Assembly: GCA_947589665.1 (NCBI GenBank)
Contig: CANQBJ010000001.1
Location: 1-64,000 of the forward strand
Reading direction: 5' to 3'
DNA from: an uncultured Clostridia bacterium
GTDB lineage: Bacteria; Bacillota; Clostridia; Lachnospirales; CAG-274
Length of the DNA: 64,000 nt
Shown in pieces: positions 1 to 8,096 of the stretch. A program made the translations under genes and the position numbers. The notes beneath the pieces were generated by a model, which saw nothing but the letters and a program-made list of their open reading frames with translations, was not told the origin of the DNA and did not search any database. Each line of letters begins with the position of its first letter. Position 1 is the stretch's first letter.

Positions 1-95
1 CGCAAGGGGAAGTGGCAGCCCAACCACTTCGTTGAATTTAAAATACATTTGCGTTGGGCTGTCGATAGGGTCGAGTTTCTAACATAACCAAAGCT
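1..95 (-). repeat. Diverged, reversed relative of the structured repeat family, cut by window start
   Basis: Read on the minus strand this stretch follows the same order as the six repeats listed further on: a TCGACC box, an arm CAGCCCAAC, a spacer, the matching arm GTTGGGCTG, then CCCCTTGCG. The two arms (about 17-25 and 52-60) form a perfect 9-bp stem, whereas the other copies use CAGCC/GGCTG with GC next to it, so the stem is kept while its bases differ. Spacing from CGCAAGGGG to GGTCGA is within a base or so of the other copies. No clear terminal inverted repeat is visible. The assignment is inferred from architecture. Confidence 0.45.
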
Positions 96-157
96 TTAAC
101 ACGACAGATTCTTAAGTAACCGTTATATTACCATTATTACCTTTTCTTTCGTATATT

Positions 158-1771
158 TTATTCTAAGCTTCTTATTGCCTTACGGAGAGGAAGAATAAAG
201 TTAGGTGATACGGAAAGCTCGTCAATACCCATTTTCACAAAGGTTTCCGTAAGCTCAGGGTCTGCTCCAAGCTCACCGCATATGCCCACCCATGTATTGT
301 GCTTATGACCGTTTTCAACAGCCATTTTTATCATCCTCAATATTGCAGGGTGATGGGTGTCATTTATGCTGTCTAGCTTTAAGTTCTGCCTGTCTATTGC
401 AAGAGTGTACTGGGTAAGGTCATTGGTGCCTATGCTGAAAAAATCCACCTCTTTAGCAAGCTCCTCGCTTATCATTACCGATGCGGGAGTTTCTATCATG
501 ACTCCTATTTCGGGGTTTCCGCAGGCAATACCGCTTGCCTTAAGCTCTGAGCTTATTTCCTCTATGTATTTTTTGGAGCGCCTTACCTCGTCTACGGAAA
601 TTATCATAGGGAACATTATTCCTATATTTCCATAGGCGCTTGCTCTTAACAATGCCCGCAGCTGTGTTTTAAACACTTCGGGTCTGTCAAGACAAATCCT
701 TATTGCCCTGTAGCCGAGAGCGGGATTATCCTCCTTATCAAGCCCGAAGTAGTCTATCTGCTTGTCTGCGCCTATATCCAGCGTTCTTATGACCACAAGC
801 TTTCCCGCCATGGATTCCGCTACTGTCTTATATGCCGCAAACTGCTCCTCCTCTGTAGGATAGTCCTCCTTCTCAAGATAAAGAAATTCACTTCTGAAAA
901 GTCCTATCCCCTCAGCGTCATTTTCAAGGACCGCAGGCAGGTCTCCCGTACCGCCTATATTTGAATACAGTCTTATTTTTCTGCCGCTCTTTGTTACGGT
1001 TTCCTTGCCCTTCATTTCCTTAAGGAGTTTTTTCTTTTCCTCTTCTTCCTTCTGCATTGTCCTGTATTTTGCAAGGGTCTCTGCGTCAGGCTCTATTATT
1101 ATCTCTCCCTTTATGCCGTCTACTATAGCCGTAACGCCGTCTATCTCCTCACTGAAGTCCACACCTATAAGAGCGGGTATGCTCATAGTCCTTGCAAGTA
1201 TGGCAGTATGTGAATTTGATGAGCCATATTTTGTTACAAAGGCAAGTATCCTGCTTTTGTCAAGCTGTACCGTTTCGCTGGGAGAAAGGTCCTCCGCCGC
1301 CAGTATAACAGACTCCTCGGAGCCTTCTGCAATGCCGCTTTCACCCTTGAGGACTGATATAAGTCTTTCCGAAATATCCTTTATATCCGCTGCTCTGGCT
1401 TTTAAGTATTCATCCTCCATAGCAGAAAACATTTCCGCAAAGTTATCCGACGTAACGGCAACGGCAAATTCCGAATTTACCTCCTGTCCTCTTATGATAT
1501 TTTCTATGGAGTCGGTATAATCCTGATCCTGCAGCATCATACGGTGTACGTCAAATATCATTGCTCCCGACTCTCCTACCTCTTTAAGAGCCTTTTCATA
1601 AAGAGCCTCAAGCTCCCTGTCGGTCCTTTCCATAGCGGTCTTTAATCTTTCAAGCTCCTCCTCTGTGTTTTCAACTCTGTATCTTCTTACATTGCTTCTT
1701 TCCTTTTTGAGGACATTCACTCTGCCGATAGCAATTCCCGCAAATACTGTTTTTCCCTTTAAGACATACAC
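158..1771 (-). CDS. ptsI: Phosphoenolpyruvate-protein phosphotransferase (PTS enzyme I)
   Basis: Enzyme I takes phosphate from phosphoenolpyruvate and passes it to HPr, the first step of PTS sugar uptake, in the cytoplasm. The 537-residue product has about the length usual for the family. It carries the swivelling His domain with the phospho-acceptor His at about 188 in GSSNSHTAI (the family usually reads GGxTSH, so the residues before the His are unusual), and a C-terminal PEP-binding TIM barrel with typical stretches such as GTNDLTQY and GICGE. The start is GTG, supported by a GGAGG ribosome-binding site seven bases upstream. It is the last gene of the PTS operon, 26 bp after HPr. General ptsHI genes are often separate, so placement with the permease genes suggests a dedicated enzyme. 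Confidence 0.95.
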   Translation of the reverse strand: MYVLKGKTVFAGIAIGRVNVLKKERSNVRRYRVENTEEELERLKTAMERTDRELEALYEKALKEVGESGAMIFDVHRMMLQDQDYTDSIENIIRGQEVNSEFAVAVTSDNFAEMFSAMEDEYLKARAADIKDISERLISVLKGESGIAEGSEESVILAAEDLSPSETVQLDKSRILAFVTKYGSSNSHTAILARTMSIPALIGVDFSEEIDGVTAIVDGIKGEIIIEPDAETLAKYRTMQKEEEEKKKLLKEMKGKETVTKSGRKIRLYSNIGGTGDLPAVLENDAEGIGLFRSEFLYLEKEDYPTEEEQFAAYKTVAESMAGKLVVIRTLDIGADKQIDYFGLDKEDNPALGYRAIRICLDRPEVFKTQLRALLRASAYGNIGIMFPMIISVDEVRRSKKYIEEISSELKASGIACGNPEIGVMIETPASVMISEELAKEVDFFSIGTNDLTQYTLAIDRQNLKLDSINDTHHPAILRMIKMAVENGHKHNTWVGICGELGADPELTETFVKMGIDELSVSPNFILPLRKAIRSLE

Positions 1772-1797
1772 ATTATCTCCTCCTTATAAACAGAGCA

Positions 1798-2055
1798 TTA
1801 TATGTTTTCCGTAACAAATGCCTTAAAGCTTTCGGCATCCTGTGTCTCCGATTCTCCCTCTACCTCAACGGTAAGGACATCTCCGCCCTTGACTCCAAGA
1901 GCCATTACATTGAAAAGCCTTTTTGCATCTGCTGATTTGTCGCCGTTTTTAATAGTGACCTTGCTTTTGCATTTCATAGCTTCCTTTATAAGCTGACCTG
2001 CAGGTCTTGCGTGGAGACCATTGGGGTCCTGTACTGTAAATTCAAATGATACCAT
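1798..2055 (-). CDS. HPr family phosphocarrier protein lacking regulatory Ser46
   Basis: HPr relays phosphate from enzyme I to EIIA. The 85-residue product has the active-site motif GLHARPA with His15. Aligned to Firmicutes HPr, the stretch KSIMGVMSLG, whose Ser46 is phosphorylated by HPr kinase, reads KRLFNVMALG here, so position 46 is Arg. From established knowledge such a protein could carry phosphate for transport but could not be modified by HprK or act as a Ser46-P CcpA corepressor. It lies 11 bp after the HAD gene and 26 bp before ptsI. I infer a transport-only HPr dedicated to this operon, with a canonical HPr probably elsewhere in the genome. Confidence 0.93.
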   Translation of the reverse strand: MVSFEFTVQDPNGLHARPAGQLIKEAMKCKSKVTIKNGDKSADAKRLFNVMALGVKGGDVLTVEVEGESETQDAESFKAFVTENI

Positions 2056-2066
2056 AATTATCCTCC

Positions 2067-2873
2067 TTATTGTATTATTTTCAAATCATAAAGGGCATAT
2101 GCTATGCCTGCCTCATTATTGCTTATAGTTATATAATCAGCCTTATCCTTAAGCTCCTTGACTGCATTGCCCATGGCGATACCCATACCTGCCTTTTCTA
2201 TAAGGGGTATATCAAGCTCTTCATCGCCGAAGGCCACAGTATTTTCAAGAGGTATGTCATATATTTCACAGAGCCTTTCAAGAGCGGTACCCTTGTCAAC
2301 ACCTTTCGGTATTACCTCCAGATATGTGTCGGAGGAAAAGCCAAGCTGTGCGTTGAACTCCATACTGCTCAGAATTTTGTGTATTTTTTTGACAATATCG
2401 GGAGAGCCTGTGACAAGAGCCTTGTTTATGACAGCATTTCTGTTAAGTATAATACTGTCAAGCTCATCTATTGTAACTACGTCGGGGCTTGCCGCCACAT
2501 ACAGCATTTCAGCCCGAACCCACTTGTTCATAGCTGTAACATACCAGTTTTCTCCCGAAAAGAACCAGCAGTCGCCGCCTTCCTTCTTTGCAATATCATA
2601 TACCCGATAGGCTGTTTCCCTGCTTATGTATTGGGAATAAAGACATTTGTCCCCCTCGAATATATAAGCTCCCGCAATAGCGGCTTTAAGACACCTTATG
2701 CCAAGCTGCTCTTCTATATGTCTTACTCCGGCAGGATATCTGCCCGATACAAGGGCAAGCCTTATGCCCATATCCGACGCTTTCTTAAGGGCAGCTATAT
2801 TTTTATCGGAAATGTTCTTATTATCGTTTACAAGTGTTCCGTCAATATCCATACATATAAGCGATATTTTCAT
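2067..2873 (-). CDS. Cof-type HAD-superfamily phosphatase
   Basis: A 268-residue HAD hydrolase of the Cof/YidA type, which typically removes phosphate from sugar phosphates or related small molecules. The nucleophile motif DIDGTL is at residues 9-14 and the C-terminal metal motif FGDEELD is clear. The family cap domain lies between them. Length is typical. It sits inside the PTS operon, after the small membrane protein and before HPr. I infer that it dephosphorylates the sugar phosphate made by this PTS or relieves sugar-phosphate stress; the substrate cannot be read from sequence. Confidence 0.9.
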   Translation of the reverse strand: MKISLICMDIDGTLVNDNKNISDKNIAALKKASDMGIRLALVSGRYPAGVRHIEEQLGIRCLKAAIAGAYIFEGDKCLYSQYISRETAYRVYDIAKKEGGDCWFFSGENWYVTAMNKWVRAEMLYVAASPDVVTIDELDSIILNRNAVINKALVTGSPDIVKKIHKILSSMEFNAQLGFSSDTYLEVIPKGVDKGTALERLCEIYDIPLENTVAFGDEELDIPLIEKAGMGIAMGNAVKELKDKADYITISNNEAGIAYALYDLKIIQ

Positions 2874-2885
2874 ATTTTCACACCT

Positions 2886-3167
2886 TTACATATTTTCCGC
2901 CGCCGCCAATATGTTTTTTACATTTTCTGCGCCTCTTTTAAGTCCCAGATTTATGAGTAAGGCTGCCACGGCAGATAAAACAAGAAGGACAATACCAATA
3001 ATACCTATCAGCATATGTACGCTCTCTCCCATAAAGCCAAACACTATAAGAGCTACGCTTACAGTTGAGATTCCTATGGCAGCGGCAAGCCATTTTCTTA
3101 TTGTATCAAGAGCCTTGCTCTGAGCTTTTGCCTCTGCCAGAAGCTCCTTTTTGCTCAGTTGTTTCAT
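2886..3167 (-). CDS. Small membrane protein of unknown function in the PTS operon
   Basis: I do not recognise this 93-residue protein. It has a charged N-terminal helix of about 25 residues, then two hydrophobic segments (about 27-48 and 52-76), and ends in a Lys/Arg-bearing tail, so it is probably a two-helix membrane protein with both ends in the cytoplasm. A ribosome-binding site (AAGGAGG) precedes the ATG. It lies 23 bp after IID and 12 bp before the HAD gene, so it is clearly part of the operon. It could be an accessory subunit of the PTS permease, but nothing in the sequence shows this. Confidence 0.75.
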   Translation of the reverse strand: MKQLSKKELLAEAKAQSKALDTIRKWLAAAIGISTVSVALIVFGFMGESVHMLIGIIGIVLLVLSAVAALLINLGLKRGAENVKNILAAAENM

Positions 3168-3190
3168 GATATTATCCTCCTTTTTTTATT

Positions 3191-4024
3191 TTAGTATGAA
3201 AGACCCGGATCAAAGAAGCCGAGAAGTACACCTACGAACGCTATTACTACCAGAATAAGCATTACTATAGTCGGTGATATTTTTTTCTTGCTCATAAGCC
3301 ACCAGCATAAAATAACCGTTGCCGCTGACAAAAGCTTGGGACATATTCCGTCTAAGGTACTCTGAAGGTCTATAATAGTACCGCCGTCTGCGTTAAGCAT
3401 CTTAAAAGATGTTGTAATATTTATCCAGCTTGCGGCAACGGCGCCAATAACTATAGTACCAAGCATAACTACTGCTTCTCTTATGGCATTTGCCTTTTCG
3501 CCGACTATTATCTCAACAGCCTTGCCGCCCAGCTCGTAGCCCTTGTAGTAGAGAAATCTCATACCTAATGTCACAACAAGGTTCCATACTACTATGTAGA
3601 ATATTGCGCCAAGAGGTGAACCGCCGCCTGACAGGCCAAGAGCTATACCCAGAAGTATGGGGATAAGAGTACCTACTACAAGGGAATCGCCTATACCTGC
3701 TACGGGACCCATAAGTCCTGCTCTTATACCGTTTATCATTTCGCCGTCAATAGCCTCGCCGTTTGCCTTAGCCTCCTCAAGTCCTGCTGTAACGCCTACG
3801 ATGACTGTACCAAGCTGAGGCTCCGTATTAAAGAAAGCCGTATATGTCTGAAGGGCTTCCTGCTGCTCCTCGGGTGTATCGTACAGCTCCTTTATGATAG
3901 GGAGCATTGAGCAAAGATAGCCGAAGGTCTGCATATGCTCCTGTGAAAAGCAGGTAAGATGTCCGTAATACCAGTTTCTGAATGATTTAGCCAATGTTTT
4001 CTTGGAAATTTTTTTCTCTGCCAT
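3191..4024 (-). CDS. PTS mannose/fructose/sorbose family IID component
   Basis: The IID subunit forms the membrane sugar channel together with IIC in mannose-family PTS permeases. The product of 277 residues starts at the ATG at 4024, which has a GAGGAGG site upstream and gives MAEKKISKKTL; an upstream ATG in the same frame lies inside the end of IIC and lacks such support. Typical IID stretches are seen, such as NGIRAGLMGPVAGIGDS (about residues 110-126) and a hydrophobic C-terminal half. The IIC stop is one base away, which implies translational coupling. Confidence 0.93.
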   Translation of the reverse strand: MAEKKISKKTLAKSFRNWYYGHLTCFSQEHMQTFGYLCSMLPIIKELYDTPEEQQEALQTYTAFFNTEPQLGTVIVGVTAGLEEAKANGEAIDGEMINGIRAGLMGPVAGIGDSLVVGTLIPILLGIALGLSGGGSPLGAIFYIVVWNLVVTLGMRFLYYKGYELGGKAVEIIVGEKANAIREAVVMLGTIVIGAVAASWINITTSFKMLNADGGTIIDLQSTLDGICPKLLSAATVILCWWLMSKKKISPTIVMLILVVIAFVGVLLGFFDPGLSY

Positions 4025-4025
4025 A

Positions 4026-4880
4026 TTAAATATCCTCCTCATCATCGTCATCATACACAGTACCATCTGATGCGGAAACATGAGCGGTCTTATACTGGAG
4101 TATTCTTATATTGTAAAGAATAACTGCAAAGAAACCGCCGATAACAGCTGCGCCTATAAGGTTCACACCCATAAGGGCTGCAAGTACAAAGCCGAAGAAA
4201 AACGTAAGAAGGTCTGTGGGCTTTGATGCAACCTGCTTTAAAAGTATTCCGACACCGACTGCCGGCAGCAGACTGCCTACGGTAAAGAGAGTTTTCATTG
4301 CTATGCCGTCCATAGGAAGATAATTCTTTATGATATCCACCATATCGGAACCCATCATTGTAATGATAACTGTAGGCAGGAAGCTGCATATAAAGTGGGA
4401 TATCCAGGGAAGCACCATATCTACTGCATAAAGCTGATTGAACTTGCCTTTTTCCACTGCTCTCCAGCCTATGTGCTGCCATACAAGGTTGATAGTGGCT
4501 GTGCCGTAGAATAATACCGTACCCAATGTACCTACTGCTGAACCAAGGGCTACTGCCATTCCCGTACCCTCTGTAGATGCAGGATCAAGACCAAGACCCT
4601 TTATAGCTACCATTGCAAGAGGAATACCTATATAGCTTATGGCTCTGACGTCTGCCGATACTGTTCCGCCGGGGGTAACAAGGGCTATGTATACCACCTG
4701 TATTGCTGCGCCTATTATAATGCCTGTCTTGACATCGCCCATTATAAGACCTACTATAAGACCTGCAACAAGGGGTCTGCCCAGTGTATAGTTGCCTATG
4801 GTCGTGCCGCCCATACCGGGCACACTTGACAGGCAGGCAAATAAGCCGAATATTATCGCCTGTAATAAACTTATCTCCAT
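4026..4880 (-). CDS. PTS mannose/fructose/sorbose family IIC component
   Basis: Polytopic membrane protein of 284 residues, the sugar-translocating IIC partner of IID. It opens with a hydrophobic helix (about residues 3-20) and has the glycine-rich stretch GMGGTTIGNYTLGRPLVAGL typical of the family, followed by several further hydrophobic helices, and it ends in an acidic tail (DDDDEED). It lies between IIB (34 bp upstream) and IID (one base downstream). The sugar carried is not deducible from the sequence. Confidence 0.92.
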   Translation of the reverse strand: MEISLLQAIIFGLFACLSSVPGMGGTTIGNYTLGRPLVAGLIVGLIMGDVKTGIIIGAAIQVVYIALVTPGGTVSADVRAISYIGIPLAMVAIKGLGLDPASTEGTGMAVALGSAVGTLGTVLFYGTATINLVWQHIGWRAVEKGKFNQLYAVDMVLPWISHFICSFLPTVIITMMGSDMVDIIKNYLPMDGIAMKTLFTVGSLLPAVGVGILLKQVASKPTDLLTFFFGFVLAALMGVNLIGAAVIGGFFAVILYNIRILQYKTAHVSASDGTVYDDDDEEDI

Positions 4881-4914
4881 TTTTCATACTCCTTTCAGAA
4901 TAAAATTTAAGTTA

Positions 4915-5409
4915 TCAGAAGCCGAACTGTCCTCTGAATTTCTTCCAGTTGCCTATGGCATCGCTCTTTGTAAGGGCAAATTCTACCTCGTAGCCCTTTT
5001 GCATTATGCTTTCAAGAGCCTCTGCCTCCTCCTGTGTAATAGACTGATTGTTGCCCAGCTTTACGGTGCCCGGTCTGTCGTTGCAGGGACCTATTATCAC
5101 CGTCTTTACATCGCTTTGCTTAAAGTCTGCCTCCACAAGTATCTTTGCCATATCTACAGGATTTTTGGTAATAAGGAAATATCTGTCCTTGCTGTCAAGG
5201 ACCTTTTGTGACTTTGCAAGAAACTCCTCAATAGTCCAGACAAATGTTTTCTTGCCGCTGGCGTTCTTGTAGGCTGCCTTTAATACGGGAGTTTTTGCCG
5301 CTGCATCGTTTACGGCAATAAGTCCGTCGCAGGGATATTCAAGAGCCCATCTTGTGCAGGTCTGACCGTGTATCATACGGTCATCTACTCTTACAAATGA
5401 AATTGACAT
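4915..5409 (-). CDS. PTS mannose/fructose/sorbose family IIB component
   Basis: IIB takes phosphate from IIA and transfers it to the sugar during transport. The 164-residue product has the N-terminal active-site sequence VRVDDRMIHGQ, with the phospho-accepting His at position 14, as is typical for the mannose family. It is a separate polypeptide rather than fused to IIA. It sits 27 bp after IIA and 34 bp before IIC with a good ribosome-binding site. Length and motif agree with the family, so I am confident of the class but not of the substrate. Confidence 0.94.
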   Translation of the reverse strand: MSISFVRVDDRMIHGQTCTRWALEYPCDGLIAVNDAAAKTPVLKAAYKNASGKKTFVWTIEEFLAKSQKVLDSKDRYFLITKNPVDMAKILVEADFKQSDVKTVIIGPCNDRPGTVKLGNNQSITQEEAEALESIMQKGYEVEFALTKSDAIGNWKKFRGQFGF

Positions 5410-5436
5410 AAAATTTTGCCTCCTTTTAAATGATTT

Positions 5437-5865
5437 TTATATTTCGTCTTCGGTATCCTCTGAGCCGAAGTCCATTTTCTTTAATTCGTCCCTGGCTGCC
5501 TCCAGTATATATGTATCCAGCTCCTCCGCTGTCATAACGTCCTTCATAAGTGAGGCATTGAGAACCAGCGGCAGGTTGCTCCCTCCATATATAAGCGCAG
5601 CCCCCATAAGTCCCATTTCGCTCAATACATTTGCCGCCATTGTAAGAGGTGAGCCGCCTCCTATATCGCCGAAAAGCAATATCTCGTCATCGGGTGTAAT
5701 GCCGCTGAGCTTTTCCTTGAATTCCTTTGTATACACCTCGGACCCCATATCGGGAGTAAGACCCATGGCAATTATATCGTTGCGCTGACCACCATCAAGC
5801 ATTTTAAGAGCGCTTTCCATACCATAGGCAAAGTCGCCGTGGCTTACAATGATAATGTACTTCAT
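5437..5865 (-). CDS. PTS mannose/fructose/sorbose family IIA component
   Basis: IIA receives phosphate from HPr and passes it to IIB. The 142-residue protein begins MKYIIIVSHGDFAYG, with the phospho-acceptor His at position 9, and shows the stretch FGDIGGGSP (about residues 66-74) characteristic of this fold. It is the first gene of the minus-strand PTS operon IIA-IIB-IIC-IID-small membrane protein-HAD-HPr-EI. The upstream region holds a 15-bp inverted repeat (see the entry at 5907-5980) but no convincing vegetative promoter, so expression is probably activator-dependent. Confidence 0.94.
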   Translation of the reverse strand: MKYIIIVSHGDFAYGMESALKMLDGGQRNDIIAMGLTPDMGSEVYTKEFKEKLSGITPDDEILLFGDIGGGSPLTMAANVLSEMGLMGAALIYGGSNLPLVLNASLMKDVMTAEELDTYILEAARDELKKMDFGSEDTEDEI

Positions 5866-5906
5866 AAAATTCCTCCTCTCGGATATTTTCCGTGCTTATT
5901 TTAATG

Positions 5907-5980
5907 GAGGAAATGAATATCCGCTGTAGGTAATGGTTAAACGAAACGGCAGAGCTTCAAGGGGTGATATTCATTTCCTC
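5907..5980. promoter_or_regulatory. 15-bp perfect inverted repeat upstream of the PTS operon
   Basis: GAGGAAATGAATATC at 5907-5921 is repeated in perfect inverted form at 5966-5980, with 44 bases between. The right-hand arm lies about 100 bp and the left-hand arm about 45 bp upstream of the IIA start. There is no T-run, so it is unlikely to be a terminator. It could be a pair of regulator sites or a leader hairpin. The divergent-looking arrangement next to the two-component operon makes that regulator a candidate, by inference only. Confidence 0.5.
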
Positions 5981-6006
5981 TTATGGCTATATAATAATAA
6001 AAAAAA

Positions 6007-6031
6007 GACACATGAACAGCTGTCATGTGTC
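6007..6031 (-). terminator. Rho-independent terminator of the binding-protein/two-component operon
   Basis: The arms GACACATGA (6007-6015) and TCATGTGTC (6023-6031) form a 9-bp perfect stem with a 7-base loop. Read on the minus strand the stem is followed by a run of eight T residues. It is about 50 bp past the stop of the solute-binding protein gene. Confidence 0.88.
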
Positions 6032-6050
6032 ATTACTTTTAAGTTATTTT

Positions 6051-6069
6051 TGTCATATTCAATATGACA
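6051..6069. repeat. 19-bp near-perfect palindrome
   Basis: TGTCATATT and AATATGACA flank a single C, giving a perfect 9-bp dyad just downstream of the solute-binding protein gene and before its terminator. It could be an operator-type site or an RNA hairpin at the 3' end of the operon. No function can be assigned. Confidence 0.4.
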
Positions 6070-6083
6070 TTTGTCATAGGGCA

Positions 6084-7397
6084 TCAAGCGCCGTTGTGTA
6101 TATAGTTATTTATATCCCTTTGCTTTTTAATAAGGGACATACTTATATTGAAATCTCCCGAAAGTATTTCATTTACTGCAGAATCTATCATTCTCACGGC
6201 AGAATCATAATTTCCGAAGGACGGTGTTACCGTAGCGTTTTCCATGGCGTAGTCCAGAAGGGAGGATTTTATGCTTTCCTCTTTTTCAAGCATATTTATA
6301 ATATCCGGAGAATTCGTAACATTCCTTAAGGGAGATGCCCCTTCGGAATATTCAAATATAAGGGATTGTATTTCCTCGTCATAGGTAAGTATTTTCATAA
6401 GCTCCCAGGCATATTTTTCATTGTGGGTATCATTGTTCATAGCCATAAGAAGAGTGTACATATAGGATGTATTTTCTCCTTTCGGTCCCTTTGGCATTGT
6501 TATACAGTCCCATTCAAAGCTTGAAAACTTTTTTACTCTCAGGGGATAGGGCTTATAGGCTCTGTACTGTGAAAACATAAGAGGCTGAAAAGCAGCGTTT
6601 CCCAAATCAAAATCATTTGATGTAACTGTATAGCCGTCATTGAGCTTATTAAGCCTTTCAATAAAGGCAAGAGCCTCTGCCGAGCCTTCGCTGCTCAGGT
6701 TTACAATACTGCCGTCACTGCCAAAAAGCTCAACACCGTTTGATACCATAGCGTCCTCCCATGTATAATTACATACGCCGAATGTATCGTTTATACCGTC
6801 GTTGTTGCTGTCTTGGGTAATACTGCTGCATATGTTGTAAAAATCCTCCCATGTCCAGTCTGATGAAGGCATAGAAATACCTGCCTTTGAAAGTATGCTT
6901 TTATTTACAAACATAAGATTTACAGCACTTTCATAGGGCAGTGCATACTGTGTGTCCTTATAGCTGCCGCAGGAGAAAGCGGAAGAATAAAACTTGTCCG
7001 TGTCAAAGTCATTATCCTTTTCCATAATTTGCGAAAGATCCTTCATAGCTCCAAGCTCCGAAAGAGAATTGAAGTCCTTGTCAAACACAAAGAATACATC
7101 GGGAGCATTGCCCTCCAGAAGCCTTTCATAGAGCCATGAGGAATAATTTCCCTTCGTTATGCCGCTTATATACTCTACCCTTACATCGGGATATTTCTCA
7201 TTGAATTTCTCTATGGCTCTGTCCAGTATTTTGTATGAATTTCCGTTCTGAACATCCCAGTAGCTGCCTGTAAAGGCGCCTACGGTTATTACATTTCTGC
7301 TGCCCAGACCATAAAAATCCGTATATATTGAAATAACTGCCAGTATATTTATAACTACAATTAAAAGCAATACTCTTTTTTTAGCTTTCTTAGACAT
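6084..7397 (-). CDS. Extracellular solute-binding protein, family 1, probably membrane-anchored
   Basis: A 437-residue protein with an N-terminal basic patch (KKAKKR) and one hydrophobic segment (about residues 8-26) but no lipobox Cys, so it is probably anchored by an uncleaved helix. The rest resembles sugar-binding family 1 proteins, for example the stretches IEKFNEKYPDVRVEYISG and GNAPDVFF and the later Trp-rich ligand region. It is the last gene of an operon with a periplasmic-binding protein, histidine kinase and response regulator, and no ABC permease or ATPase gene is nearby. It may therefore act in sensing, or serve a transporter encoded elsewhere. Confidence 0.85.
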   Translation of the reverse strand: MSKKAKKRVLLLIVVINILAVISIYTDFYGLGSRNVITVGAFTGSYWDVQNGNSYKILDRAIEKFNEKYPDVRVEYISGITKGNYSSWLYERLLEGNAPDVFFVFDKDFNSLSELGAMKDLSQIMEKDNDFDTDKFYSSAFSCGSYKDTQYALPYESAVNLMFVNKSILSKAGISMPSSDWTWEDFYNICSSITQDSNNDGINDTFGVCNYTWEDAMVSNGVELFGSDGSIVNLSSEGSAEALAFIERLNKLNDGYTVTSNDFDLGNAAFQPLMFSQYRAYKPYPLRVKKFSSFEWDCITMPKGPKGENTSYMYTLLMAMNNDTHNEKYAWELMKILTYDEEIQSLIFEYSEGASPLRNVTNSPDIINMLEKEESIKSSLLDYAMENATVTPSFGNYDSAVRMIDSAVNEILSGDFNISMSLIKKQRDINNYIHNGA

Positions 7398-7410
7398 ATA
7401 TATCCCTCGT

Positions 7411-8082
7411 TTATTCTGCGTCTGCCTCGTTTATTATGCCTGTCTGAACAGCCCATATAGCAAGCTGTGTTCTGTCCCTCAGGTCAAGCTTGCTCAATAT
7501 AGAGCTAAGATAATTTCTTACGGTGCCCTCGGACAGATGAAGCTCATAGGCTATTTCCTTGTTGGAAAGACCCTTTCCTACCTGCTTTATAACTCTGAGC
7601 TCCGTCTTGCCCAGAGAATCATAAGCCTTCCTGTCTACATTAAGAGCAATATTGGTCTGCGCCATATGTCTGAACATTTTAAGCACCTTCAAGGCTATAT
7701 CTTCGTTGAGAAGCTCCGTTCCGCTGTATACCTTTCTTATGGCGCCAAAAAGCTCCTTTGTTGAAACGCCCTTCAGAAGATATCCGCTGGCTCCGTATTT
7801 CAGAGCATTGAAAACATATTCATCATCGTCAAAGGTAGTCAGTATTATTATTTTTATATCGGGATAATTTTCCTTTATAAGCTTTGTACAGGTAACACCG
7901 TCTATTTCAGGCATTCTTATATCCATAAGTATTATATCGGGGCGTCTTTCCCTTACGGAGCGTATTACGTCCCTGCCTGTGGCAACGCTGTCTGTCACCT
8001 CAAAATCCTCTACAGAGCTTATTAATATTTCAAGACTTTGCCTCATAAGCTCTTGGTCGTCTGCTATAGTTATCTTTATCAT
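7411..8082 (-). CDS. NarL/LuxR-family response regulator
   Basis: Cytoplasmic transcription regulator of 223 residues. The receiver domain carries the acidic pocket (IADDQ) and the phospho-acceptor Asp54 in ILMDIRMPEID; the C-terminal LuxR-type helix-turn-helix is clear in VGKGLSNKEIAYELHLSEG at about residues 170-190. It follows the histidine kinase by 14 bp, so the two form a pair. Likely targets by position are its own operon and the neighbouring PTS operon, which is inference. Confidence 0.93.
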   Translation of the reverse strand: MIKITIADDQELMRQSLEILISSVEDFEVTDSVATGRDVIRSVRERRPDIILMDIRMPEIDGVTCTKLIKENYPDIKIIILTTFDDDEYVFNALKYGASGYLLKGVSTKELFGAIRKVYSGTELLNEDIALKVLKMFRHMAQTNIALNVDRKAYDSLGKTELRVIKQVGKGLSNKEIAYELHLSEGTVRNYLSSILSKLDLRDRTQLAIWAVQTGIINEADAE

Positions 8083-8096
8083 AAGCTCCTTCTCCT

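Noticed and set aside
1208-1210. PTS enzyme I considered inactive because its active-site context is GSSNSH instead of GGxTSH
   Set aside because: The His itself and the PEP-binding region are intact and the operon is complete, so activity is more likely than loss.
2070-2960. Long open frame on the plus strand opposite the HAD gene and its neighbour
   Set aside because: It is antisense to well-supported genes, has a Cys/Tyr/His-rich composition with no recognisable domain, and no ribosome-binding site fits.
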